64,000 nt of DNA from Microbacterium testaceum StLB037 (GCF_000202635.1 NC_015125.1:3286001-3350000); one strand, 5' to 3'. Numbered from the stretch's first letter, positions 8,607 through 15,972 are shown. Notes: generated from the sequence alone by a model not told the origin. Numbers and translations: made by a program.

Positions 8607-9122
8607 ATGAGCGCAGAAGATGTCGACGCCTCCTCCCGGGCCGTGAGAATCGAGTCGTGGCGTCCTGAAGTCGAGATGGATACCGATGCGCTCTTCATGC
8701 ACACGGTCTACGTGCTGCCGACTCGAACGGTGATCGTGGACGAGTGCCCCGTTAAGGTCTTCGACGACTCCGTCCGCTTTCTTCCGAAGTATGCTCGCGC
8801 AGCCGGGGCGGAGGTCCAGTTCGCCCCCATCCCTGGTGACCGGCGATTCTTGTCCGAGTACTCGCATGATCCTGGGGCCTGGCAGTTGGCGCTTACGTGC
8901 TTCGGTTTCGTCAACGACTGGTTGATCATGACGGTGAACGCGTGGATCACCTCACGTTGTCAAGTGACCGGACTGTCTGACTCGGAGGCGCTGGAGCACG
9001 AGATGGAAGTCGAAATCGCCGAGTGGAAACCGAAGAAGGGCAAGTTCGTCGGGCTTCGGATGAAAGGGCGGGGGTCAGATGTGATCGCCGCGATACGCGA
9101 GCTTCGCTCGCTGGATGACTGA
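8607..9122 (+). CDS. Hypothetical protein
   Basis: The 171-residue product is not recognised. The ATG at 8607 is preceded by GAGGA at a workable distance, and the protein reads well from there (MSAEDVDASSRAVRIESWRP). In-frame GTG or ATG codons further up (from 8433) would add a basic, unlikely N-terminus. The sequence is mixed alpha/beta and soluble, with conserved-looking motifs YVLPTRTVIVDECPVKVF and a charged tail. It is followed after 3 bp by the cysteine-cluster gene, so the two are almost certainly co-transcribed, divergently from the nuclease-NTPase gene. Co-location suggests an accessory or regulatory role in the same system, which is only inference. Confidence 0.6.
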   Translation: MSAEDVDASSRAVRIESWRPEVEMDTDALFMHTVYVLPTRTVIVDECPVKVFDDSVRFLPKYARAAGAEVQFAPIPGDRRFLSEYSHDPGAWQLALTCFGFVNDWLIMTVNAWITSRCQVTGLSDSEALEHEMEVEIAEWKPKKGKFVGLRMKGRGSDVIAAIRELRSLDD

Positions 9123-9125
9123 GCT

Positions 9126-10100
9126 ATGCGCGTTGGGGGGACGATAATCCAGTCGGGTCCGGTTCCGCCTCCGCGCGGACCACTTCGGGACGCCTACTTG
9201 GACAGAAATGGACGCGAACAACTGCGCGTTGCGGAGAGTGAAATTCGACTAGCGATCGTCGCCCTGGGCTCGTTGAATCCCACGGATCTCGATGTCTACC
9301 CCTTCGAATCAGAAGACAATGAAGTGCGTCTTGAACAGCACTCGGCTCTGAAGGCGCTGTGGGCCGGCCGTCGACGTCTAATAGGTCGGACCAAGATCGT
9401 CGCCGCCGAACCGCACATACGATCAGCCGAACAGGCTGCGGTAAGGGCGCTCAATTTTCTCGAGGATCACGCGCTCGGCGAGGCCGCGCACGAGGCCGTG
9501 CATAGAACAGCCCAGTTACGTCGTGGCCTGCTAGGTTGCCGGATTGAGTTCCGAGATGACGCCTACTGGACAACTTGCCCGTTCTCCTTGGTGCACATCC
9601 GGGTCGGCTTTTCCGCAGGAATCACGGGATCGTTTGTCTGCTCGGTGTGCGAAAGCCCGATGGAGGACTGTGATCACCTCCCGGGAACCACACACGACCA
9701 TGTCAAACGCGGAGGAGGCGGCTCTTGCAATGTCTGCCACGCGACAAGTTGCGAGCACGACGACGGCGAAATTTATGCGGCCACGGTGACTCCCATTGGC
9801 GTGGCTTTCAGTGCTCACGAGGTCTCCATGGTCCCGCGGCCGATGTACCCGCAGGCGCGATTCCGGGAGATCGAAATAACTGACGATCTGGACTCTGAAG
9901 CTCGTGCGCTCGCGCGAGAGGGACGCCTGCACTGCGATGAATGCTTGGGGCCATGCGAAGGGCTGCTAGACGCGCGGGCTTGGGGGGGAGAGGGTCGGGC
10001 TTCCGATCGCATAACTGCTGAGATGCACTCGCCTTCGTCGAGCGCCGGTGGTCGGCGACCGCGTGCCAGTACACGGCGAGAACGCTCGGCGCGCGGTTAG
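9126..10100 (+). CDS. Hypothetical protein with three cysteine/histidine clusters
   Basis: The 324-residue product begins with an alpha-helical half (residues 25-135) and then has zinc-binding-like clusters: C172/C175/C182/H184 (VCSVCESPMEDCDH), C201/C204/C209/H211 (CNVCHATSCEH) and C270/C273/C277 (CDECLGPC). Spaced pairs of this kind occur in small zinc ribbons; the family is not recognised. The segment after residue 285 is Ser/Arg-rich and low in complexity and may be partly non-native, because an IS481 element begins 22 bp past the stop. It is translated 3 bp after the preceding gene. Confidence 0.6.
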   Translation: MRVGGTIIQSGPVPPPRGPLRDAYLDRNGREQLRVAESEIRLAIVALGSLNPTDLDVYPFESEDNEVRLEQHSALKALWAGRRRLIGRTKIVAAEPHIRSAEQAAVRALNFLEDHALGEAAHEAVHRTAQLRRGLLGCRIEFRDDAYWTTCPFSLVHIRVGFSAGITGSFVCSVCESPMEDCDHLPGTTHDHVKRGGGGSCNVCHATSCEHDDGEIYAATVTPIGVAFSAHEVSMVPRPMYPQARFREIEITDDLDSEARALAREGRLHCDECLGPCEGLLDARAWGGEGRASDRITAEMHSPSSSAGGRRPRASTRRERSARG

Positions 10101-10117
10101 CGGTCCTAATCGGGGTG

Positions 10118-11089
10118 CTAGGTGTACTGACCTCGACCGTTGTTGATTCGGTCGATGGGGGTGCCTCCGATGCCGAGGTGGTGCCTGTCTAGGTTGTAGT
10201 GGTCGAGCCATGTGGGCAAGGCCGCAGCTCTGTCGCTGTTAGATGCGAAGGGTTGGGCGTAGGCCCATTCGGTCGCGAGGGTGCGGTTCAGTCGCTCGAC
10301 TTTCCCGTTGGTCCAGGGGCAGTGCGGGCGGATGAATTTCTGAGTGATGCCGTGCGCGTCGATCACGGCGCGGAAAGCGGCCGAGTGCCGGTGGGCGAAC
10401 GCGTTGTCGCTGATGACACGTTCGACCCTGACGCCGAGGGCCGTGTAGAACGCGATCGCGCGTTCGAGCACCCCTGCGGCGGTGTCGCCCTTCTCGTCAT
10501 CGTGGATCTCCGCGTAAGCGACTCGGGAGTGGTCATCGATGACGGTGTGGATGTAGTCGTACCCGAGTCCGCGCTTGTGTGCGGGGCGTGCTCCGCGGCC
10601 GTGCGCGCGCCATCCGCCGCCATCGGGGATGCGGCCCAGTTTCTTCACGTCGACGTGGATGAGTGAACCGGGATAGTCGTGCTCGTAGCGGTTCGCCGAG
10701 CGGCGCGACGCGCGGATTACCGTCCCGGTGACGGTGTTCAGTTCCCGCAACAGCGGCGCCCGGTGACGGCGCAACACACGCCCGACCGTCGAGGTCTGCA
10801 TACCCAGCTTGGCCGCAAGGAACACCGGGCCCCGGCGAGTGAGCTCGCGCATGAGCCGCACGCGGGTCTCCACCCACGGTCCGGTCCGGGCGGGATGCGA
10901 GCGGGCGACGCTGGAACGGTCGATGAGACCCGCTGGCCCGTTCTCACGAAACCGTCGCCACCACTGCCACGCGGTCGTCCGCGAGATGCCCATCGCTGCC
11001 GCGACATGCGCGACCGCACGCCCCGACTGGATGCGTTGGATCATGATCAACCTGCCGGCAGGAGTCAGCCGGGCATTAGCGTGGGACAC
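10118..11089 (-). CDS. IS481 family transposase
   Basis: The 323-residue protein has an N-terminal HTH (VAHVAAAMGISRTTAWQWW) and an integrase-type DDE core with D in LIHVDVKKLG, D in VISDNAFAH and E in TNGKVERLNRT, all present, so it looks intact. It starts at the GTG at 11089. The stop codon TAG (10120-10118) and the last two bases of the final Thr codon lie in the 6-bp target duplication outside the element, so the target supplies the stop. It probably moves its own 1.06-kb element by cut-and-paste or copy-and-paste; relatives are common in Actinobacteria. Confidence 0.9.
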   Translation of the reverse strand: MSHANARLTPAGRLIMIQRIQSGRAVAHVAAAMGISRTTAWQWWRRFRENGPAGLIDRSSVARSHPARTGPWVETRVRLMRELTRRGPVFLAAKLGMQTSTVGRVLRRHRAPLLRELNTVTGTVIRASRRSANRYEHDYPGSLIHVDVKKLGRIPDGGGWRAHGRGARPAHKRGLGYDYIHTVIDDHSRVAYAEIHDDEKGDTAAGVLERAIAFYTALGVRVERVISDNAFAHRHSAAFRAVIDAHGITQKFIRPHCPWTNGKVERLNRTLATEWAYAQPFASNSDRAAALPTWLDHYNLDRHHLGIGGTPIDRINNGRGQYT

Positions 11090-11182
11090 GAGAAGCCTCC
11101 GTGTGCTCGAGCTGCAGAACTAGACAGCTCCAACTCGACACCGGAGGCTTCTCCTACGTCAACAACGATCCGGGTCAGTACA
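10123..11182 (-). mobile_element. IS481 family insertion sequence
   Basis: Ends are TGTACTGACC at 10123-10132 and its exact complement at 11173-11182, the TGT start usual for IS481. A 6-bp target duplication GCTAGG flanks it: 10117-10122 on the left, and on the right 11183-11187 plus base 12147 once the later IS is removed. Confidence 0.8.
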
Positions 11183-11187
11183 GCTAG

Positions 11188-12142
11188 GGCGTGTCTTGTA
11201 ATTGGTCGGTGTGTTGGCTGAGATGCTGGCAGGGTGTCGCGTTTCGTGTTGCTCTCGGATGATCAGTTCGTGTTGATCGCTGATCTTCTCCCTGGGCCTA
11301 CGGGTAGGAAGGGGCGTCCGTTCGCGGACGCGCGGACGATGGTCGAGGGCATCGTTTACCGGTACCGGACCGGGATAGCCTGGCGGGATCTGCCGCGGAC
11401 GTTCGGGCCGTGGCAGACGGTGTGGGCTTGGCATCGCCGTCTCGCGGCCGATGGCACCTGGGACGTCGTGCTCGACCGACTGGTCAGCGCTGCGGACACC
11501 GCTGGCGCGGTGGACTGGTCGGTGTCAGTGGACTCCACGATTGCGCGCGCCCACCAGCACGCGACGAACATCTCCCGGGTTACGGGGGGCTTCGTCGAAT
11601 TACACGAATCCGCGACTCGAGCCGCCTGACCACGGCTTGCCGCCTGACCACGGCTTCGGTCGCTCCCGCGGAGGCCTGTCCACGAAGATTCACCAGCTCG
11701 TCGACGGTCATGGACTGCCCTTGGTGACATTGGTCACCCCCGGACAAGCGGGCGACTCGCCGATGCTGCTGCCCCTGCTGGCCGAACTCCGCGTCACCCG
11801 GCCGGTCGGACGCCCGCGCACCCGACCCGATCGAGTGCGCGGCGACAAGGCGTACTCATCCCGAGCGATCCGCGCCCACCTTCGCAGCCGTGGCATCGAA
11901 GCAGTGATCCCGGAGCCCCGCGACCAGCAAGGCCACCGGAAACGGCGCGGATCCCGAGGCGGACGCCCCGTCTCCTACAACCCGGTCGACTACCGCAACC
12001 GCAACGTCATCGAACGCGGCTTCTGCCGAGTCAAACAATGGCGAGGCCTCGCTACCCGCTACGACAAGCTGGCAATCGTCTACCGCGCCGCGGTCGTCCT
12101 CAACGCCGTCATCGCCTGGCTACGCCATTTACAAGACACGCC
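11188..12142 (+). mobile_element. IS5 family (IS427-type) insertion sequence
   Basis: The 955-bp element has perfect 14-bp ends, GGCGTGTCTTGTAA at 11188-11201 and its complement at 12129-12142. CTAG is duplicated on both sides (11184-11187 and 12143-12146), as known for IS427-type elements. It inserted into the CTAG inside the right target duplication of the IS481 element, so it arrived second. Confidence 0.8.
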
Positions 12143-12146
12143 CTAG
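11234..12146 (+). CDS. IS5 family transposase, two frames
   Basis: Frame one runs 11234-11629 (MSRFVLLSDDQFVLIADLLPG to LHESATRAA) and carries the first catalytic Asp (VDSTIARAHQHATN). Frame two, open to 12146, continues with GFGRSRGGLSTKIHQLVDG, the second Asp (GDKAYSS) and the Glu region (ERGFCRVKQWRG). Together they make a full IS427-type DDE transposase. Such elements often use programmed -1 frameshifting, but no strong slippery run is visible here and an 18-bp tandem duplication (11622-11639 and 11640-11657) sits at the junction, adding six residues (LPPDHG). It may be shifted by programme or be damaged. The stop codon TAG lies in the CTAG target duplication. Confidence 0.75.
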
Positions 12147-12495
12147 GCGGCAACGTCTCGATAGGGAGCGGCGAAGGTGAGGGCGACGCGTCCGGCACTC
12201 TATCGGCAGCCTCGATCCGTCGGGAGATTGCGCTCCGAGGGCTTCGATCACGTTCCACGGCGTCCGCAAGCCGGTCCCCCGTCGGTCGATTGGACGGAGT
12301 TGTCAGTGGTTGTTGTGTGACGCCCACCTGAGATCGGCCCTCGTCGCAGTAGCCCCGCTCGCCCCGAAGCCCGATGATCCCCCGGCATGCGCACGGCCGC
12401 AAGTCGCCGAGAACCCGTCTATCGCAACTCTACGTTCCGCGTCAGCTCAGCCACGCGGCCCACGCCTACGACGTGCAGGGTGAAGGAGCAAGGCA
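12147..12495. other. Gene-poor stretch after the IS pair
   Basis: No convincing coding sequence, RNA or repeat is seen. Short open frames here lack ribosome sites and family likeness. It is probably eroded island DNA. Confidence 0.4.
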
Positions 12496-12817
12496 ATGCA
12501 CGCAGGCACTTTCCGTGAGCATGCTCGCGACCGTCGCCCTCGCTGGCATCGAGTGACAACCTCGTTACATCGTCCGCGGGCGCCGAAATGCCAAGCGTGA
12601 CGCTGCTGCATCGAAGGCTGCAGCGCAGCGTGCGCGAGAGACTGCGCGTGCCGATGCTGTCGACCGGTTCGCGTCGAAGTGGGGGAGTGAGCGGGGAGCC
12701 CACGACCGTCTGAGCGCGGCTTCGTCGGAGCTTGAACGACTGCATCGGCAGGAGGCGGCGTTGCTGCGCGAGCGAGATGAATTCGTGCGCGTGATGCGCG
12801 TCGCGGAGGTGAGTTGA
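12496..12817 (+). pseudogene. Degenerate small coiled-coil gene
   Basis: An ATG at 12496 follows a good ribosome site (GAAGGAG at 12482-12488) but its frame ends at 12600. A second frame, open from 12557 with no start codon, encodes an Ala/Arg/Glu-rich helical protein (AKRDAAASKAAAQRARETAR, later SSELERLHRQEAALLRERDE) ending at 12817. The two overlap, which fits a single gene broken by a frameshift. No family is recognised. Confidence 0.3.
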
Positions 12818-12879
12818 TCCACGCTGAGCATGCGGACCAAGCTGAGCAGACAAGCGCTCATGAAGCGCCTGTAGCCGCG

Positions 12880-13146
12880 TTAGTAGTGGTAGCGCGCCTG
12901 CAGGATCGTGATGTGGGTGTCGCTCGCGATGTAGACGAGGCGATTCGCTTCGTCGATGCGGCGTGACCGGGCCCCGGCGAGTGCGTGCTTGAGAGCTTCG
13001 GGCTTGCCGATTCCCTCGAACGGGTCGTCGCAGAGTATGTCGGCGATCAGCTGATTGATGCGGCGCAGAGTCCTGCGGTCTTGCGTCTGCCAGTAGAGGT
13101 AGTCGTCCCACCCCTTGGCTGTCCAGGCGAGCTTGCGCTCGCTCAC
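12880..13146 (-). CDS. yoeB: Txe/YoeB family toxin
   Basis: The 88-residue product is the usual YoeB length. It has the family pattern WTAKGWDDYLYWQ, the Glu in GKPEALKHALAG, Arg in SRRIDEANRLVY and the C-terminal His-Tyr in ARYHY that forms the ribonuclease site. YoeB binds the ribosomal A site and cleaves mRNA. The position normally held by Trp in GAWSRRI is Arg here (GARSRRI), which may lower activity. The GTG at 13146 overlaps the antitoxin stop in a GTGA, the standard yefM-yoeB arrangement. The antitoxin upstream is broken, so the toxin is either inactive or neutralised by another YefM. Confidence 0.85.
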   Translation of the reverse strand: MSERKLAWTAKGWDDYLYWQTQDRRTLRRINQLIADILCDDPFEGIGKPEALKHALAGARSRRIDEANRLVYIASDTHITILQARYHY

Positions 13147-13279
13147 GGCTCGAGGAGGTCGTGCTCTTCGATCTCGCCGTCGTGAGCGCTTGCAAGGGCG
13201 CTCAGAGGCGACGGGCGTTCTCGGGGGAGCGGAGCAGGTAGCTCGTCTCGATGAGGGAGTCCTACTCGTCCTTCGACAT
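13143..13279 (-). pseudogene. yefM: Broken YefM antitoxin
   Basis: The strand encodes DEYDSLIETSYLLRSPENAR-like YefM sequence, but the Tyr codon is TAG (GAG TAG GAC), and a missing C in CGCCTC(C)TGAGC shifts the frame so that ALASAHDGEIEEHDLLEP is read in another frame. The N-terminal 50 or so residues are scrambled or lost. It cannot make a working antitoxin. Confidence 0.75.
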
Positions 13280-13374
13280 TGTGTGGTGTCGTCGCGGCCG
13301 TGACCCTGCCGTTGTCGAGTCGGCACCCGCCGAGCACACGGCCGGTCGTGCGATCAGATAGCGAACAATGAGGT

Positions 13375-13405
13375 TAACGTCTCGCGTTATTAACGTTGTG
13401 CGTTA
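13375..13405. promoter_or_regulatory. Tandem palindromic operator of higBA
   Basis: Two identical-plan palindromes, TAACG-N5-CGTTA, lie at 13375-13389 and 13391-13405, one base apart with centres 16 bp apart. They end 12 bp before the higB start. Autoregulation by HigA at such sites is known for the family; the sites themselves are read directly. Confidence 0.65.
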
Positions 13406-13417
13406 TATCATGATGGT

Positions 13418-13699
13418 GTGATCAGGTCGTTCGGGACCAAGGAGACCGAGCGGCTGTGGCGTCGTGAACGCGTGCCCTCGATCGATCCCCGGATCCATTC
13501 GACGGCGTTGCGAAAGCTGCGTCAGGTGGGGTCTGCCGAGTCTCTGGACGATCTTCGGGTTCCAACAGGAAACCGGCTCGAGGCTCTCAAGGGCGCTCGA
13601 GCAGGGCAACACAGCATCAGGATCAACGACCAGTGGCGGATCTGCTTCGTGTGGACCGACGCTGGGCCAGAGGAGGTGGAGATCGTTGACTATCACTGA
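13418..13699 (+). CDS. higB: HigB family toxin (RelE/ParE superfamily)
   Basis: The 93-residue protein reads MIRSFGTKETERLWR, with the HigB hallmarks IDPRIHSTALRKLRQV, LRVPTGNRLEALKG and the C-terminal INDQWRICFVWTDAGPEEVEIVDYH. HigB toxins are ribosome-dependent mRNA endonucleases. The GTG at 13418 is right behind the tandem operator. The toxin precedes its antitoxin, the usual order for higBA, and the two overlap by 14 bp. Confidence 0.9.
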   Translation: MIRSFGTKETERLWRRERVPSIDPRIHSTALRKLRQVGSAESLDDLRVPTGNRLEALKGARAGQHSIRINDQWRICFVWTDAGPEEVEIVDYH

Positions 13700-13988
13700 C
13701 AAGATTCCCCCGGTCCACCCCGGTGAAGTTCTTCTGGAGGACTTCATCAACGGGCTGGGGATCACGCAGAACAAGCTCGCTGTCGCCATCGGGGTTCCGC
13801 CACGGCGGATCAACGAGATCGTGCACGGCGCTCGCGGGATCAGCGCGGACACCGCGCTTCGATTGTCGAGGTACTTCGGTACCTCGGCGGAGTTCTGGAT
13901 CAATCTCCAGAGCTACTACGAACTCGATCGTGCCGAAGATCTCGCGGGGGAGCAGATCGCCGCGATCACACCCCTCCAAGTCGCGTGA
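13686..13988 (+). CDS. higA: HigA family antitoxin (XRE HTH)
   Basis: The 100-residue protein has PPVHPGEVLLEDFINGLGIT at its start, an HTH (ITQNKLAVAIGVPPRRINEIVHG) and the family tail FGTSAEFWINLQSYYELDRA. It binds HigB and represses the operon. The TTG at 13686 lies inside the end of higB and gives the standard N-terminus (TITDKIPPVHPGE). No lesions are visible, so this module looks functional, unlike the neighbouring yefM-yoeB. Confidence 0.9.
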   Translation: MTITDKIPPVHPGEVLLEDFINGLGITQNKLAVAIGVPPRRINEIVHGARGISADTALRLSRYFGTSAEFWINLQSYYELDRAEDLAGEQIAAITPLQVA

Positions 13989-14065
13989 TGCCGGCCGAGG
14001 GATCCGGGTGCTTGGCCCGCGTAATCGAGTGAGCGCACGCCCCACGCCGCGGAAGTCTCTTACTC

Positions 14066-14115
14066 TTTCACGTGGATGAGGCCGTGCTCACCAAATAGGC
14101 GAAAAAGGACGAGCT
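14066..14115 (+). pseudogene. Decayed fragment of ychF
   Basis: These 50 bases align to ychF 2085-2135 at about 42 of 51 positions with one base missing and an internal TAG. They encode VDEAVLT, a stop, then AKKDEL. Most differences are at third codon positions, so the source was a diverged but working ychF, not a recent copy of the local gene. Confidence 0.6.
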
Positions 14116-14152
14116 GAGCCGGAACGCATCTGACTGCTCATTCGAGTCGGCG

Positions 14153-14596
14153 CTACGTCGGCTGGTCGGTTTCATTCACCCTTTCGCCGTTCTCGACGGA
14201 CTCGCTCTCGCCCCCGTCTGCCGTCAGCGCTAGCAGGTCGTCGCTGATGAACACCGTCACCGGATCTCCCACGTCGAGAACCACAGCACTCTCATCGAGC
14301 GCGCGTTCGCTACTTGCGATTACCTTGCTCGGCTGAAAAAGGCCCGACAAGAAATTGGGTGTCTCGTACTGGACGCGGGCGAGCGCGAACCGTTCGTACG
14401 TTTCAGAGACAGTTAGTCGGAGGTTCACGAGTCGCACACTCCCCAGCACGTCATCAGTGTCGGGGTCGGTGACGTCGACAAAACGCCAACTGACCACCTT
14501 GTCTCCGACCGCAACTCCAGCGTCCTCTCCGACGTTGATTGCGATGCTCAGCGCGCTCATCACGCGCGCAACCTTCGCGTTCAGCTCTCTGGCCAT
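14153..14596 (-). CDS. Hypothetical beta-rich protein
   Basis: The 147-residue product contains VARVMSALSIAINVGEDAGVAVGDKVVSW, a pattern seen in small beta-barrel domains of the FlgT C-terminal kind, followed by LGSVRLVNLRLTVSETYERF and an acidic tail. No catalytic motif is visible. Its ATG overlaps the end of the upstream membrane-protein gene by 16 bp, so the two are translated together. Confidence 0.6.
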   Translation of the reverse strand: MARELNAKVARVMSALSIAINVGEDAGVAVGDKVVSWRFVDVTDPDTDDVLGSVRLVNLRLTVSETYERFALARVQYETPNFLSGLFQPSKVIASSERALDESAVVLDVGDPVTVFISDDLLALTADGGESESVENGERVNETDQPT

Positions 14597-15333
14597 ATCG
14601 CTTCCTTCTCTAGGGAGTCCGCCCTCGCTGTGATCTCGACATCTGCAAGCGTGCTGCCCGTCGTGCCCGCGCGCCTGAGAAGATCGGCTCTGTAGCTATC
14701 GGTCACTACCGATGCGACCTGGAACACGACCACATGGTTCTCGCGAATCTCGATGCATTCCAGCACTGCCTTGACCTGGTTGAGAGTGGTGCTTCGCAGA
14801 ACGTACCGGGAATCCACCGCCGGCCGCTCGCTCTGCCACTTCGCGCCGATCACGAGGACGCCGTTCGCAACGGCGACCTCAATCTCCCGGAACGTGGCCG
14901 CACGAGACATAGCCCTGGCTTCGGCCAACACGCGCCGCCGCCCCTCTGTCAACGTGTCGCCGTGCCATGTCTTCAGCCGCTTCTCGGCATCCTCGGCCCG
15001 GGCGGTCGCGGCGCCCGCCGCTTTCTCCCATCGTTCTAGATCGACTGCGAGCGCATCATGCGCCTTGGCCTTCGCAGCGAGATCCCTCCATCGTCGCCAA
15101 CCCCATCGAACGAAGCGAATCACGTACACCACCAGGGCAATCGCATAGAACGCCCCGACCAGTATCACGACAGCCCAGTACAGCCAGACGAGCTTCGCTG
15201 ACACGGCGTCGTTATAGAAGCCGATGGCACCCGCTACAGCCAGGCCGAATGTGATCGGCCAGAGAAGCCACTTAGGGAGGGGACTGCGCCTCGGACGCGC
15301 GTGATCGGGCGCGTCGCGGTCGGTCATGTTCAT
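14581..15333 (-). CDS. Hypothetical two-TM coiled-coil protein
   Basis: The 250-residue product starts at the ATG at 15333 (MNMTDRDAPDH); an alternative ATG lies two codons in. Two membrane helices follow (LLWPITFGLAVAGAIGFY and LVWLYWAVVILVGAFYAIAL), then a coiled coil (about residues 90-150, LAAKAKAHDALAVDLERW onward) and a C-terminal alpha/beta domain (SRAATFREIEVAVANGVLVI). The cytoplasmic region may bind the partner encoded by the overlapping downstream gene. No family is recognised. Confidence 0.65.
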   Translation of the reverse strand: MNMTDRDAPDHARPRRSPLPKWLLWPITFGLAVAGAIGFYNDAVSAKLVWLYWAVVILVGAFYAIALVVYVIRFVRWGWRRWRDLAAKAKAHDALAVDLERWEKAAGAATARAEDAEKRLKTWHGDTLTEGRRRVLAEARAMSRAATFREIEVAVANGVLVIGAKWQSERPAVDSRYVLRSTTLNQVKAVLECIEIRENHVVVFQVASVVTDSYRADLLRRAGTTGSTLADVEITARADSLEKEAIWPES

Positions 15334-15639
15334 AACGTACCGATGCTCTGGCGACTGTCGTACCCGTGGCACCCGAGCCCACCTCAGGAGGTGAGCTGGG
15401 CGAGTGCAGCCGGTTGCCCCACGTCGTTGTGTGACGACGAGCAGTCCACCTGGATGCGGGCCTCGCGATGGCCGGCGCGGGCAGCGGCACGCGAGCACGG
15501 TTCGCGCCGTGCTGACGGAGGTCCGCAAGCCATTGTAGTTGATTCACCAAAGGTCGACGGGCGCCAAGGCGGTTATAAATACCTGTTCGGAGTACGTTCA
15601 TGAACTTTCAGACAGTTCGAGGAAATGCGCCGTATTCGA
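15334..15639. other. Intergenic stretch at the right end of the island
   Basis: No gene is seen. The segment around 15573-15615 is AT-rich compared with the surroundings (GTTATAAATACC), fitting foreign DNA or a promoter. Confidence 0.35.
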
Positions 15640-15656
15640 TCCGCTTCAACAGCTGA
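15640..15656 (+). other. Candidate attR core
   Basis: TCCGCTTCAACAGCTGA repeats the last 17 bases of ychF with one mismatch. From here on genes are chromosomal in type. Confidence 0.5.
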
Positions 15657-15747
15657 GGCGCTTGCGCTCGTACATTCCGGGTCGCGAGCAACCGCACGCG
15701 AGGATCTCGTCTTCGACAAGCCCGGTGACGCCGCGGACGGTCAGCGT

Positions 15748-15753
15748 TAGCGT
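15748..15753 (+). promoter_or_regulatory. Leaderless -10 box
   Basis: TAGCGT lies 6 bases before the ATG at 15760, supporting this small gene and its start. Confidence 0.35.
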
Positions 15754-15759
15754 GGGCTC

Positions 15760-15972
15760 ATGAGCGACATCCGGGTGCTGACGGCGGTATCTGTGCTGAG
15801 CCTCGTGGTGTGGATCAGTGCGATGCTCGGGGCTTTCGTCTCTGCCGGCCCGATACGGTGGCTTTGGCTTTCTCTGGGGATCGTCGCCATCGGAGTGAAC
15901 TTCGCGTCTTTCTGGCGAGCCCGGTGGATCGAGAATGGTCCGGCGCGGCGGCGCCTTCAGGACCGTCAGTGA
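15760..15972 (+). CDS. Small two-TM membrane protein
   Basis: The 70-residue product has two hydrophobic helices (about residues 6-27, LTAVSVLSLVVWISAMLGAF, and 32-50, WLWLSLGIVAIGVNFASF) and a basic cytoplasmic tail. No family is recognised. The leaderless promoter box upstream and the clean hydrophobic pattern support coding. It is the first gene past the proposed island end. Confidence 0.55.
   Translation: MSDIRVLTAVSVLSLVVWISAMLGAFVSAGPIRWLWLSLGIVAIGVNFASFWRARWIENGPARRRLQDRQ

Larger units (their letters stand above)
2539..15656. mobile_element. Genomic island integrated at the 3' end of ychF
   Basis: The element of about 13.1 kb is bounded by the near-identical 17-bp repeats at 2539-2555 and 15640-15656. 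It starts with a tyrosine integrase next to the left repeat and contains IS elements, toxin-antitoxin genes, a large HTH-nuclease-NTPase protein and hypothetical genes. Genes on either side are ordinary chromosomal genes. The integrase has lost its N-terminus, so the island is probably fixed. The boundaries are inferred from the repeat, not from a comparison with an empty site. Confidence 0.6.

Noticed and set aside
12419..13195. 258-codon minus-strand frame near the toxins
   Set aside because: It crosses the yoeB gene in another frame and shows no family likeness.
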